Positions 8,356-19,152 of a stretch of DNA of 54,174 bases are shown in pieces. Position 1 is the stretch's first letter. Every line of letters begins with the position of its first letter. A program made the translations under genes and the position numbers. Under the pieces are notes generated by a model. The model searched no databases, was not told where the DNA came from, and was given only the letters and a program-made list of their open reading frames with translations. The stretch is from Vulcaniibacterium gelatinicum (lineage in GTDB: Bacteria; Pseudomonadota; Gammaproteobacteria; Xanthomonadales; Xanthomonadaceae). Location: contig NZ_VNKO01000020.1 in assembly GCF_008033445.1 (NCBI RefSeq), positions 1 through 54,174 on the forward strand, read 5' to 3'.

Positions 8356-9499
8356 GGGAGTGCTCGCGGCGCTGGCCCTGTGGCTGTGCGCCGCCGTCGC
8401 CTGCGCCGCGCCGCGGATCGGCGTGGTGACGATGCAGCCGGGCGAGATCTTCTGGGAGCGCTTCGGCCACAACGCGATCGTGGTGGACGACCCCGAGGAC
8501 GGGCCGCCGGTGTCGTACAACTTCGGCTTCTTCGACCTCGACGAGCCGGGGTTCCACCGCCGCTTCGTGCGCGGCGAGATGGAATACGCGCTGGTCGCGC
8601 TGCCGCTGGCGCAGGACCTGCGCTACTACGAGGACGTCGGCCGCGGCGCCTTCATCCAGTGGCTCGACCTGCGCCCGGAGCAGGCGCGCCGCCTGGCGCG
8701 GGCGCTGGCCGAGAACGCGCGCCCGGAGAACGCGCGCTACCGCTACGACTACTTCACCGACAACTGCTCCACGCGCGTGCGCGACGCGCTCGACCTGGCG
8801 CTCGACGGCGCCCTGCAGCGGCAGCTGTCGGTGCGCTCGCAGGGCAACACCTACCGCAGCGAGGCGGTGCGGCTGGCCTCGCCGGCACCGTGGCTGTGGC
8901 TGGGCTTCGACCTCGGCCTGGGCCCGTACGCGGACCGGCCGCTGTCGCGCTGGGAGGAGGGCTTCGTGCCGATGCGGCTCGCAGACGCGCTGCGCGAGGT
9001 CCGCAACGGCGACGGCCGGCCGCTGGTGCTGCGCGAGGAAGTGCTGCTGCCGCACCGGATCGCGCCGGAGCCGCCGGAGCGGCCGCGGCGGGTGTGGGCC
9101 TGGCTGCTCGCGGGCCTGGCGCTGGCCGGCGCGATCCTGCTCGCGGGGCGACGCCACCCGCGCCTGCTCGCGGCCGCCGCGCTGCCGTTCTGGACCGCGG
9201 CCGGCGCGCTCGGCCTGACCCTGCTGTTCCTGTGGTGCGGCACCACGCACCGCGCCGCCTGGGCCAACCACAACCTGCTGCTGCTCGGCCCGCAGGCGCT
9301 GGCGCTGCTGCCCGGCGGCTGGCGGCTGCTGCGCGGGCGCGCCCCCGGCCGCGGGTTCCCGCGTCTGCTCGCGCTCAATGCCGGGCTGGCGCTGCTGACC
9401 CTGCCGCTGCAGCTGCTGCCGGGCGCGCAGTACCAGCTGCCGTGGATCGCGCTGCTGCTGCCGGTGCACTTGGCCCTGGCCCGCGCCCTGCGGCGCTGA
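8342..9499 (+). CDS. DUF4105 / Lnb-type exported membrane protein
   Basis: A 385-residue protein with a signal peptide (cleavage near CAAP), a DUF4105 periplasmic domain (about 25-210) and a C-terminal membrane part of four to five helices. Conserved catalytic-looking residues are His43 in FGHNAIVV and Cys142 in TDNCSTR, the layout of a papain-like acyltransferase or hydrolase. I recall DUF4105 being redefined as the N-terminal domain of Lnb, a lipoprotein N-acyltransferase of Bacteroides. In E. coli the gene after ybeX is lnt, which performs that same reaction. The start overlaps corC by 14 bp. Lipoprotein acylation is a hypothesis from family and position, not proven here. Confidence 0.8.
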   Translation: MRTIEGVLAALALWLCAAVACAAPRIGVVTMQPGEIFWERFGHNAIVVDDPEDGPPVSYNFGFFDLDEPGFHRRFVRGEMEYALVALPLAQDLRYYEDVGRGAFIQWLDLRPEQARRLARALAENARPENARYRYDYFTDNCSTRVRDALDLALDGALQRQLSVRSQGNTYRSEAVRLASPAPWLWLGFDLGLGPYADRPLSRWEEGFVPMRLADALREVRNGDGRPLVLREEVLLPHRIAPEPPERPRRVWAWLLAGLALAGAILLAGRRHPRLLAAAALPFWTAAGALGLTLLFLWCGTTHRAAWANHNLLLLGPQALALLPGGWRLLRGRAPGRGFPRLLALNAGLALLTLPLQLLPGAQYQLPWIALLLPVHLALARALRR

Positions 9500-9529
9500 G
9501 GCTTGCCGCGGCCCGGCGCGGCGGGCACG

Positions 9530-10537
9530 ATGCCGCGCATGACGCCCCAGGACGGCACGCTGCCCGGCTCCGTGGTCAACTGCGCCGCCTACGATCGTGC
9601 GGGGCGCCGCCGCGACCTCACCCTCGACCAGATCAGCGAGGTGCTCGCCGACGACGACGGCAGTTTCGTCTGGGTCGGCCTGCACGAGCCGGAGGACGCG
9701 CTGCTGCTCAAGCTGCAGGAGGAGTTCGGCCTGCACGATCTGGCGATCGAGGACGCGCAGCATGCGCACCAGCGGCCCAAGCTCGAGGCGTACGGCGACG
9801 GGCTGTTCATCGCGGTGCACACGGCGCAGGTGGTGGACGAGCGGATCCGCTTCGGCGAGACGCACGCGTTCCTGGGGCCGCGTTACCTGGTCACGGTGCG
9901 GCACGGGGCGTCGCTGTCGTATGCGCCGGTGCGGGCACGGGCGGAGCGCGAGCCGGAGCTGCTGGCGCACGGGCCGGCCTTCGCGCTGTACGCGGTGCTC
10001 GACTTCATCGTGGACAACTACCTGCCGATCGTCTCGGAGTTCCGCGACGCGCTGAGTGCGCTCGAGCACGACATCTTCGCCGAGACCTTCCGCCGCGAGA
10101 CCATCGTGCGGTTGTACGACCTCAAGCGCGACCTGATGCAGCTGCGGCTGGCGGTGGCGCCGATGCAGGACATCCTGTCGCAGCTCACGCGCCTGCACGC
10201 CTCGCTGGTGCCGGAGGAGATGCGGCTGTACTTCCGCGACGTGCACGACCATTCGATCCGGGTCAGCGAGGCCACCGACACGCTGCGGGAGATGCTGACG
10301 GCGGCGATGAGCGTGCATCTGTCGCTGGTGACGATCCAGCAGGGCGAGGTGGTGAAGAAGCTCGCCGGCTGGGCGGCGCTGCTGGCGGCGCCGACGCTGG
10401 TGGCGAGCTGGTACGGGATGAATTTCAGGCACATGCCCGAGCTGGGCGCCCGCTGGAGCTACGCGGTCGTCATCGCGGTGACCGCGCTGGTGTGCCTGGG
10501 GCTGTACCGGTACCTGAAGAAGGTGCGCTGGCTGTAG
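9530..10537 (+). CDS. corA: CorA-family magnesium/divalent cation transporter
   Basis: A 335-residue channel-type transporter. A large N-terminal cytoplasmic funnel domain (to about 270) is followed by two membrane helices. The defining YGMNF motif ends the first helix (SWYGMNFRHMPEL), and the basic tail YLKKVRWL closes the protein. An alternative start is the ATG at 9539, which would remove three residues; neither has a convincing ribosome site. It follows the DUF4105 gene by 30 bp on the same strand and could be part of the ybeZ operon. Confidence 0.93.
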   Translation: MPRMTPQDGTLPGSVVNCAAYDRAGRRRDLTLDQISEVLADDDGSFVWVGLHEPEDALLLKLQEEFGLHDLAIEDAQHAHQRPKLEAYGDGLFIAVHTAQVVDERIRFGETHAFLGPRYLVTVRHGASLSYAPVRARAEREPELLAHGPAFALYAVLDFIVDNYLPIVSEFRDALSALEHDIFAETFRRETIVRLYDLKRDLMQLRLAVAPMQDILSQLTRLHASLVPEEMRLYFRDVHDHSIRVSEATDTLREMLTAAMSVHLSLVTIQQGEVVKKLAGWAALLAAPTLVASWYGMNFRHMPELGARWSYAVVIAVTALVCLGLYRYLKKVRWL

Positions 10538-10855
10538 CGCCTCTTTTGTCGCTGCGGGTGGGGCATTGATATGCCCGCTGTCCATGGTGGCGGTGTGTGT
10601 CTTTGTCGCTTCGGGCGGGGGCGCCGGCATGCCTGGGGTGGGGTTCGCCGCGTGGGCCCCGCGTCCGGCTCCGACACGCGGCCGCGCGCCCGTGCCGCTG
10701 CGCGGCCCGGTCCGGCCCCGCGCAGCGGCGTTCCTGACCGAGCGGAAAGCGCCCCCCCGCGCACCGGACCCGGGCCGACCATCTCGTCTACCGGCAATTG
10801 ACCATCGCCGCGCACATGGCCACCCTTCCGCCATCCACCCGGAGGGGATGACGGA
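10538..10855. other. Intergenic region before cstA
   Basis: About 318 bp with no gene I can support. The short open frames here are GC-driven and lack family features. A TTGACC (10798-10803) is a possible -35 for cstA, but no clear -10 follows at the right spacing. A strong ribosome site GGAGGGG (10841-10847) stands 8 bp before the cstA ATG. No convincing terminator after corA is visible. Confidence 0.5.
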
Positions 10856-12913
10856 ATGAAGCTTCTGCAGTGGCTCGGCTGGGGTGCGGTGTCCGTGTTC
10901 GCGGCGTTCAGCCTCGGCACCGTGGCGCTGGCGCGCGGGGAGACGATCAGCGCGATGTGGATCGTCGCCGCCGCGGTCTCCGTGTTCGCCATCGGCTACC
11001 GCTTCTACGCCCTGTACATCGCCCACCACGCCCTCCGGCTCGACCCCAACCGCGCCACCCCTGCCTGGCGGCGCAACGACGGACTCGACTACGTCCCCAC
11101 CCCGAAACCGGTGCTGTTCGGCCACCACTTCGCCGCCATCGCCGGCGCCGGCCCCCTGGTCGGCCCCGTGCTCGCCGCACAGATGGGCTACCTGCCCGGC
11201 ATGCTCTGGATCCTGTTCGGCGTGCTCCTCGCCGGCGCGGTGCAGGACTTCATGGTCCTGCTCCTGTCCACCCGCCGCGACGGCCGCTCGCTCGGCGAAA
11301 TGATTCGCACCGAGATGGGCGCCGCCGCCGGCCTGACCGCGATGGTCGGCATCCTCGCGATCATGGTGATCCTGCTCGCCGTGCTCGCCCTGGTGGTGGT
11401 CAAGGCGCTGGCGGTCAGCCCCTGGGGCACCTTCACCGTCGCCATGACCATCCCCACCGCCCTGCTGATGGGCGCCTACCTGCGCTGGCTGCGCCCCGGC
11501 CGCATCCTCGAGGTCTCCCTGCTCGGCCTGGCCCTGCTGCTGGCCTCGATCTGGATCGGCGGCAAGGTCGCCGCCTCGCCGGTGTGGGGCCCGATGTTCA
11601 CCTTCGACGGCCGCGCCCTGGCCTGGATGCTGATCGCCTACGGCTTCGTCGCCGCGGTGCTGCCGGTGTGGCTGCTGCTCGCCCCGCGCGACTATCTCTC
11701 GACCTTCCTCAAGATCGGCACCGTCGTCCTGCTCGCGCTCGCAGTGCTGGTGGCGATGCCGGAGCTGAAGATGCCGGCGGTGACCCGGTTCGTGGACGGC
11801 ACCGGCCCGGTGTTCGCCGGCGACCTGTTCCCGTTCCTGTTCATCACCATCGCCTGCGGCGCGGTGTCCGGCTTCCACTCGCTGGTGAGCTCCGGCACCA
11901 CGCCGAAGATGCTCGAGAACGAGCTGCACGCACGTGCGATCGGCTACGGCGGGATGCTGATGGAGGCGTTCGTCGCGATCATGGCGCTGATCGCCGCCTG
12001 CGTGCTCGAGCCGGGCGTGTACTTCGCCATGAACGCGCCGACGGCGGCGATCGGCGCCAGCGCGGAATCGGCGGCGCAGGCGATCGCACAGTGGGGCTTC
12101 GTGGTCACCCCGGAGATGCTGACCCGCACCGCGCAGGACATCGGCGAGTCCACGATCCTGTCCCGCACCGGCGGCGCGCCCACGCTCGCGGTGGGCATGG
12201 CGCAGATCCTCAACGACGTGTTCGGCGGGCGCGGGATGATGGCGTTCTGGTACCACTACGCAATCCTGTTCGAGGCGCTGTTCATCCTCACCACCATCGA
12301 CGCCGGCACGCGCGTGGCGCGGTTCATGCTCCAGGACCTGATCGGCGTGGCCTGGCCGGCGTTCCGCCGCACCGAGAGCTGGACCGCGAACGTGGCCTGC
12401 ACCGCGCTCGCGGTGGGCGGCTGGGGCTGGTTCCTGTACCAGGGCGTGGTGGATCCGCTCGGCGGCATCAACACGCTGTGGCCGCTGTTCGGCATCGCCA
12501 ACCAGATGCTGGCCGGAATCGCGCTGATCTTCTGCTGCGTGGCGCTGGTGAAGATGAAGCGCGAGCGCTGGCTGTGGATCCCGGCACTGCCGACCGCGTG
12601 GCTGCTGGTGTGCACGCTGACCGCGGGCTGGCAGAAGATCTTCCACGACGATCCGAGGATCGGCTTCCTGGCCAACGCGCACCGCTTCGCCGAGGCCGCC
12701 GCCCGGGGCGAGGTGCTGGCGCCGGCCACCTCGCTCGCGGAGATGCAGCGGATCGTGTTCAACAACCAGCTCAACGCCGCGCTGTGCGCGGTGTTCATGG
12801 CCGTGCTGCTGCTGATGCTGTGCTTCGGCCTGCGCGCCGCGCTCGCCGCGCGCCGCAGCGCCGCCCCCACCGCGCAGGAGACGCCCTATGTGGCCTTCGA
12901 TCCGGCCCGCTGA
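10856..12913 (+). CDS. cstA: CstA-family pyruvate/peptide transporter
   Basis: A 685-residue inner-membrane carrier with about 16 to 18 helices. Family stretches include DYVPTPKPVLFGHHFAAIAG near residue 80, GPLVGPVLAAQMGYLPG and GAVSGFHSLVSSGTTPKML. CstA and its relatives BtsT/YjiY import pyruvate or peptides, usually when carbon is scarce. A strong Shine-Dalgarno lies before the ATG. The small YbdD-type gene follows after 4 bp, the standard pairing for this family. Confidence 0.94.
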   Translation: MKLLQWLGWGAVSVFAAFSLGTVALARGETISAMWIVAAAVSVFAIGYRFYALYIAHHALRLDPNRATPAWRRNDGLDYVPTPKPVLFGHHFAAIAGAGPLVGPVLAAQMGYLPGMLWILFGVLLAGAVQDFMVLLLSTRRDGRSLGEMIRTEMGAAAGLTAMVGILAIMVILLAVLALVVVKALAVSPWGTFTVAMTIPTALLMGAYLRWLRPGRILEVSLLGLALLLASIWIGGKVAASPVWGPMFTFDGRALAWMLIAYGFVAAVLPVWLLLAPRDYLSTFLKIGTVVLLALAVLVAMPELKMPAVTRFVDGTGPVFAGDLFPFLFITIACGAVSGFHSLVSSGTTPKMLENELHARAIGYGGMLMEAFVAIMALIAACVLEPGVYFAMNAPTAAIGASAESAAQAIAQWGFVVTPEMLTRTAQDIGESTILSRTGGAPTLAVGMAQILNDVFGGRGMMAFWYHYAILFEALFILTTIDAGTRVARFMLQDLIGVAWPAFRRTESWTANVACTALAVGGWGWFLYQGVVDPLGGINTLWPLFGIANQMLAGIALIFCCVALVKMKRERWLWIPALPTAWLLVCTLTAGWQKIFHDDPRIGFLANAHRFAEAAARGEVLAPATSLAEMQRIVFNNQLNAALCAVFMAVLLLMLCFGLRAALAARRSAAPTAQETPYVAFDPAR

Positions 12914-12917
12914 GGCC

Positions 12918-13100
12918 ATGCGCCGGTTCTGGCGCACGGCGGTGCGCACCGCGCGCCTGGCGATCGGCGTGCCCGACTACGAGGCCTACCTGGCACACAT
13001 GCGCACGCACCATCCCGGACGCGCGCCGATGGATCGCGCGGGGTTCTTCGCCGAGCGGCTGCAGGCGCGTTACGGGCGCGGCCGCGCGCGCTGCTGCTGA
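12918..13100 (+). CDS. YbdD/YjiX family small protein (DUF466)
   Basis: A 60-residue protein matching E. coli YbdD in layout: a basic N-terminal helix, VPDYEAYLAHMRTHHPG in the middle and the C-terminal ARYGRGRARCC with the Cys pair. These proteins are always encoded directly after cstA or btsT; the role is unknown but probably supports the transporter. I chose the ATG at 12918 because it gives the family N-terminus; an ATG at 12888 would overlap cstA. The 3-prime end overlaps the oppositely oriented DRR gene by 31 bp. Confidence 0.88.
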   Translation: MRRFWRTAVRTARLAIGVPDYEAYLAHMRTHHPGRAPMDRAGFFAERLQARYGRGRARCC

Positions 13101-13300
13101 GCGGCCCGCTCCGCCGCAAGGCCGTGGAGCCAGTGGCTGGACTTGCGCCGATCCTCGCCGCTGCGGCGGTCGGCCAGGCGGCCGGGCTCGAAACGCGCCT
13201 CGGCGCGCCGGTCCGGCTGCTGGCGGCGGTCGGCAAGGGTCTGGCGCCGGTCGGGCCCGCGGTAGGGCACGGGCTGTTTCCTGAAGAAGACGTCTTTCAT
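13070..13300 (-). CDS. Small Arg/Asp-rich protein with five DRR motifs (paralogue A)
   Basis: A 76-residue highly charged protein with no membrane segment or known domain. Asp-Arg-Arg occurs at residues 17-19, 24-26, 30-32, 44-46 and 50-52, and the phrase RFEPG stands at 36-40. The next gene upstream encodes a shorter relative with the same RFEPG-x-DRR-xxx-DRR core, so this is a real paralogous pair. The ATG at 13298-13300 is preceded by a G-rich stretch ending GGAG. Its end overlaps the ybdD-like gene tail to tail by 31 bp. I do not recognise the family; nucleic-acid binding is possible from the charge pattern. Confidence 0.68.
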   Translation of the reverse strand: MKDVFFRKQPVPYRGPDRRQTLADRRQQPDRRAEARFEPGRLADRRSGEDRRKSSHWLHGLAAERAAQQQRARPRP

Positions 13301-13444
13301 CTCCGCCCCCCCGGGGGTAGGGACAGGGCATCGGGCTGCCGCCACCACACTAGCACTTCCGCGCCCGGCCGCCTGCCGCCGGCCGGCGGGGGCGTTCCGT
13401 TCATCGGTGGGGCGCGCCGGCCCGGCGTCGGCCCGGCCACGCCC

Positions 13445-13615
13445 TCAACGGACGCTGTCCCAACCGTTCTGCCTGCGCCGGTCCTTGCCGCCGCGGCGGT
13501 CGCCCTTGCCGGGCTCGAAGCGGATCATGTCGCGCCGGTCGCCGCCCTTGCGGCGCTCGCCCTTGCGACGGTCCGTCCCGCGGGGGCCCGCGGGCCCCGG
13601 GGTGTTGCCGGCCAT
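13445..13615 (-). CDS. Small Arg/Asp-rich protein with DRR motifs (paralogue B)
   Basis: A 56-residue frame, short enough to be missed by length filters. DRR stands at 15-17, 26-28, 39-41 and 45-47, with ERR at 20-22. RFEPG (32-36) is followed by KG-DRR-GGK-DRR, aligning with RLA-DRR-SGE-DRR in paralogue A; both proteins then have a Trp shortly after. The ribosome site GAGGGGAAGG sits just before the ATG at 13613-13615. It points the same way as paralogue A, about 140 bp upstream of it. The function is unknown. Longer frames overlapping it on the same strand read as random Arg/Ala/Gly and are rejected. Confidence 0.66.
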   Translation of the reverse strand: MAGNTPGPAGPRGTDRRKGERRKGGDRRDMIRFEPGKGDRRGGKDRRRQNGWDSVR

Positions 13616-13664
13616 GTGCCTTCCCCTCGGTGTGCCCTGCTGCGGCCAACGTGGCCGGGAGGGG

Positions 13665-14924
13665 TCATCCGGCCAGCCCGCGCAGCATCAACCCGGTCAG
13701 GTAGGCGCAATAGGTGCCCAGGGCGTAGCCCAGCACCGCCAGCAGCACGCCCACCGGCGCCAGCGCCGGATGGAACGCGCTGGCCACCACCGGCGCGGAG
13801 GCAGCGCCGCCGATGTTGGCCTGCGAGCCCACCGCCATGAAGAACACCGGCGCGCGGATCAGCCGCGCCACGCCCAGCATCAGCGCGGCGTGCACCGAGA
13901 TCCAGATCAGCCCGAGCAGGAACAGCCACGGCCGGTCGAGCAGCGCGCGCAGGTCCATGTGCATGCCGATCGTGGCCACCAGCACGTAGAGCATGGCCGA
14001 GCCGACCTTCGACGCGCCGGCGCCTTCCAGCGACCGCGCCCGGGTGAAGCTCAGCAGCACGCCGAAGGTGGTGGCGAACACCACCAGCCAGAAGAAGCGC
14101 GAATCCAGGCTGTAGTCCTGCAACCGCCACTCCGCCGGCAGGGTCTTGATCCAGGCCACCAGCGGCTCGGCCAGGAAATGCGACAGCCCGGTCAGCCCCA
14201 AGCCGAGGGCCAGGATCACCATCAGGTCGGTGAGCGAGGGAATGCGTGCGTGTTCGGCCTGGTAGGCCTCGATCCGGCGCTTGAGGTCCTCGATCGCCGA
14301 GGTGTCGGCGCCGGTCCAGCGATCGATGGCGCCGGCGCGCGCGGCCAGGAACAGCAGCACCGCCATCCACACGTTCGCCACCAGCACGTCCACCGCGACG
14401 AACTGGCCGAACAGGGTGGCGTCCACCTCGAACACCTCCTTCATCGCCGCCTGGTTGGCGCCGCCGCCGATCCAGCTGCCGGTGAGCGTGGTCATGCCGC
14501 GCCAGGTGTCGCCCGCCACGGTCTCGGGATGGATCACGCCCATCGCCAGGAACGACACCAGCGCGCCGAGCATCACCCCCAGCGTGCCGGTGAGGAACAT
14601 CGCCAGCGCCTTCGGCCCCAGGCGCAGGATCGCGCCCAGGTCTATGGCCACGCACAGCAGCACCAGCGCGCTCGGCAGCAGGTAGTCGCGCGCCATCGGG
14701 TACAGGCCCGAGGCGTTGCCGTCGATCAGGCCGAGGCTGTTGTAGATCGCCGGCAGCAGGTAGCACAGCAGCAGCGCCGGGACGTAGGTGTAGAACCGCT
14801 TCCAGAAGCCGGCCGGACGCGAGGAGGTCCAGAACACCAGGCCGAGGGTGGCGGCCAGCAGGCCGAGCACCACCGCATCGTTCTGGATCAGCGCCGTGCT
14901 CGCGGCGGATTCGGGCGAGGCCAT
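13665..14924 (-). CDS. DUF819 family membrane protein (YjcL-like permease)
   Basis: A 419-residue inner-membrane protein with about eleven hydrophobic helices. Family-typical parts are TGSWIGGGANQAAMKEVFEV in the middle and FFMAVGSQANIGGAASAPVVA near the end, two matching re-entrant-like repeats suggesting an inverted-repeat carrier fold. No substrate is established for the family that I know of. GGAG sits 6 bp before the ATG. It lies downstream of the S9 peptidase on the same strand, with a strong palindrome between them, so it may be separately transcribed. Confidence 0.88.
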   Translation of the reverse strand: MASPESAASTALIQNDAVVLGLLAATLGLVFWTSSRPAGFWKRFYTYVPALLLCYLLPAIYNSLGLIDGNASGLYPMARDYLLPSALVLLCVAIDLGAILRLGPKALAMFLTGTLGVMLGALVSFLAMGVIHPETVAGDTWRGMTTLTGSWIGGGANQAAMKEVFEVDATLFGQFVAVDVLVANVWMAVLLFLAARAGAIDRWTGADTSAIEDLKRRIEAYQAEHARIPSLTDLMVILALGLGLTGLSHFLAEPLVAWIKTLPAEWRLQDYSLDSRFFWLVVFATTFGVLLSFTRARSLEGAGASKVGSAMLYVLVATIGMHMDLRALLDRPWLFLLGLIWISVHAALMLGVARLIRAPVFFMAVGSQANIGGAASAPVVASAFHPALAPVGVLLAVLGYALGTYCAYLTGLMLRGLAG

Positions 14925-14943
14925 CGTTTTCTCCTTCGGACGA

Positions 14944-14969
14944 GGGTGCGCCGCGCGCGCGGCGCACCC
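14944..14969. terminator. Perfect 26-bp palindrome after the S9 peptidase gene
   Basis: GGGTGCGCCGCGC (14944-14956) is directly followed by its exact reverse complement, giving a 13-bp perfect palindrome. It lies 10 bp past the S9 peptidase stop and 19 bp before the DUF819 start, both read leftward. No T-tract follows, so it is either a weak intrinsic terminator, an mRNA-stabilising end or a regulator of DUF819 expression. Confidence 0.6.
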
Positions 14970-14979
14970 CGCGGGGCCG

Positions 14980-17052
<2,073 letters not shown>

Positions 17053-17071
17053 GCGGTCGTTCTCCCTGCGG

Positions 17072-19018
17072 TCAGGAAGCGGAGGGCGCGGCGTGCGCGC
17101 GCACGCTGCTGCGGTACAGCATCCAGCCGACCACGGCCAACACCAGCAGGCCGGTCCACTGGCCGAAATGGAACGCCTCCGGCAGCGCCAGCACGTCGGC
17201 GCGCTCGGACAGCACGATCGGGACCGCGATCGCGATGCCCATCAGCGCCTCGCCTGTGATCAGGCCGGCCGAGAACAGGATGCCCGGACGGTGGATGCGG
17301 TCGCGCTCGACCTCGTCATGCGGGTGCACGCCGTGCTTGCGTTCCACCAGCCACGACAGCAGGCCGCCGAGGAAGATCGGCACCATCAGCTCCAGCGGCA
17401 GGTAGATGCCGATCGCCGCCGCCAGCACCGGCACGCGGAAGTGCGAGCCGCGCTTCTTCAGCCATTCGTCCACGGCGATGATCAGCGCGCCGATCACCAT
17501 GCCGGCGGCGATCATGTCCCACGGCAGCTTGCCGCCGAACATGCCCTTGGCCACCGAGGCCATCAGCGTGGCCTGCGGCGCGTTGAGCGAGTTCGGGTGC
17601 TCGGGCGTGGCCGGGCCGATGCCGTAGGCGGCGGCGAGCAGGTTCAGCACCGGCGCCATGATCAGCGCGCACGAGAACGCGCCGATGCCGAGCATCAGCT
17701 GCTGCTTCCACGGCGTGGCGCCGACGAGGTAACCGGTCTTGAGGTCCTGCAGGTTGTCGCCGCCGACCGCGGCCGCGCAGCACACCACCGCGCCGATCAT
17801 GATCGCGGCCACTGCGCCGATCGGCGAGCCCGCGCCGAGCAGGAGCAGCAGCACCGCGGAGGCGAACAGGATGGTGGCGATGGTGATGCCCGAGACCGGG
17901 TTGTTGGACGAGCCCACCAGGCCGGCCAGGTAGGCCGACACCGACACGAACAGGAAGCCGGCGACGATCATGATCACCGTCATCGGCACGCTCACCCACA
18001 GCTGGCCGACGATGGCCTGGTACAGCACGCCCAGCGGCACCACGAACAGCACCATGGCGACCAGCATCCACTTCATCGGCAGGTCGCGCTCGGTCTCGGC
18101 CACCGCCTCGCCGGCAGCGCTCTTGCGCGCCGCGGCGATGCCGCTGCGGATGCCCGACAGCAGCGACTTGCGCAGCGAGAACAGGGTCCAGATGCCGCCG
18201 ATCAGCATCGCGCCGACGCCGAGGAAGCGGATGCGCTCGCCGCGGATGATCGCCGCCGCCTCGGCCGCGGTCTTGCCCGCGACCTGCGCGGCGACGTCCG
18301 GATCGCCGGCCATGAGGAACATGTGATAGAGCGGGATCGCGATGTTGTAGGCGAGGATGCTGCCGGACAGCACCACGATGCCGATGTTCAGGCCGACGAT
18401 GTAGCCCACGCCGAGCAGCGCCGGCGACAGGTTGGTGCCCATGTAGCCGAGGTACTTGCCGAAGAAGCCCGCGCCTGCGGCGTTGTCCGGGATCAGGCGC
18501 AGGCCGCTCTCGGCCGCCAGCTTCACCAGCCCGCCGATGCCGGCGGCCAGGCCGAGGATCTTCAGGCCCGGGCCCGGGTTCTCGCCGGCCTTGAGCACTT
18601 CCGCCGCCGCCTTGCCCTCGGGGAACGGCAGCGGGTTCTCGACGATCATCGTGCGCCGCAGCGGCACCGAGAACAGCACGCCGAGCAGGCCGCCCAGGCC
18701 GGCGATCGCCAGCACCCACGAGTACCGGAAGTCCTGCCAGTAGCCGAGGATGACCAGCGCCGGGATGGTGAAGATCACCCCGGCCGCGATGGACGACGCC
18801 GCCGAGGCGCCGGTCTGCACGATCGTGTTCTCGAGGATGTGGCCGCCGCCGAGCAGGCGCAGCACGCCCATCGAGACCACCGCCGCGGGGATCGCGGTGG
18901 CGATGGTCAGGCCCGCGAACAGGCCGAGGTAGGCGTTGGCCGCCGCCAGGATCACGGCGAGCACGATCGCCAGCGCCACAGCGCGGAAGGTGAGCTGGGG
19001 AACCGCTTCGTGCCTCAT
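17072..19018 (-). CDS. OPT family oligopeptide transporter
   Basis: A 648-residue inner-membrane symporter with about 15 helices. Typical family segments are FAGLTIATAIPAAVVSMGVL near residue 40, NPLPFPEGKAAAEVLKAGE, SNNPVSGITIATILFASAVL and VGGDNLQDLKTGYLVGATPW. It probably imports oligopeptides with protons. I chose the ATG at 19016-19018 with GGAG upstream; one 33 bp earlier is possible but would add a non-family leader. It heads a two-gene operon with the S9 peptidase and diverges from the POT transporter gene. Confidence 0.92.
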   Translation of the reverse strand: MRHEAVPQLTFRAVALAIVLAVILAAANAYLGLFAGLTIATAIPAAVVSMGVLRLLGGGHILENTIVQTGASAASSIAAGVIFTIPALVILGYWQDFRYSWVLAIAGLGGLLGVLFSVPLRRTMIVENPLPFPEGKAAAEVLKAGENPGPGLKILGLAAGIGGLVKLAAESGLRLIPDNAAGAGFFGKYLGYMGTNLSPALLGVGYIVGLNIGIVVLSGSILAYNIAIPLYHMFLMAGDPDVAAQVAGKTAAEAAAIIRGERIRFLGVGAMLIGGIWTLFSLRKSLLSGIRSGIAAARKSAAGEAVAETERDLPMKWMLVAMVLFVVPLGVLYQAIVGQLWVSVPMTVIMIVAGFLFVSVSAYLAGLVGSSNNPVSGITIATILFASAVLLLLLGAGSPIGAVAAIMIGAVVCCAAAVGGDNLQDLKTGYLVGATPWKQQLMLGIGAFSCALIMAPVLNLLAAAYGIGPATPEHPNSLNAPQATLMASVAKGMFGGKLPWDMIAAGMVIGALIIAVDEWLKKRGSHFRVPVLAAAIGIYLPLELMVPIFLGGLLSWLVERKHGVHPHDEVERDRIHRPGILFSAGLITGEALMGIAIAVPIVLSERADVLALPEAFHFGQWTGLLVLAVVGWMLYRSSVRAHAAPSAS

Positions 19019-19152
19019 CAGGAAGGACTCCGGGGAACCAAAATCCGGCACACGCTACGCGGGCGCGGCGGCTCCGTCCAGTGCGGGCCGGGCCGCGGGC
19101 GGGCGCCGGCGCGTGCCTATACTCGCGGCCTCGTCCCTGCCGGAAGCCGCGC

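Noticed and set aside
10538-10855. Small plus-strand frames before cstA
   Set aside because: No family features or good ribosome sites; composition is typical of non-coding GC-rich DNA.
8282-12949. Very long open frame on the minus strand opposite DUF4105, corA and cstA
   Set aside because: It is a GC-driven shadow rich in His, Arg, Gln and Gly with no domains, and lies antisense to well-recognised genes.
13401-13649. 82-codon minus-strand frame overlapping DRR paralogue B
   Set aside because: It reads as random Arg/Gly/Pro; the shorter frame with DRR motifs and paralogy to its neighbour is the coding one.
19019-19051. Upstream ATG adding 11 residues to the OPT transporter
   Set aside because: It has no ribosome site and the added residues do not fit the family start; the inner ATG has GGAG upstream.
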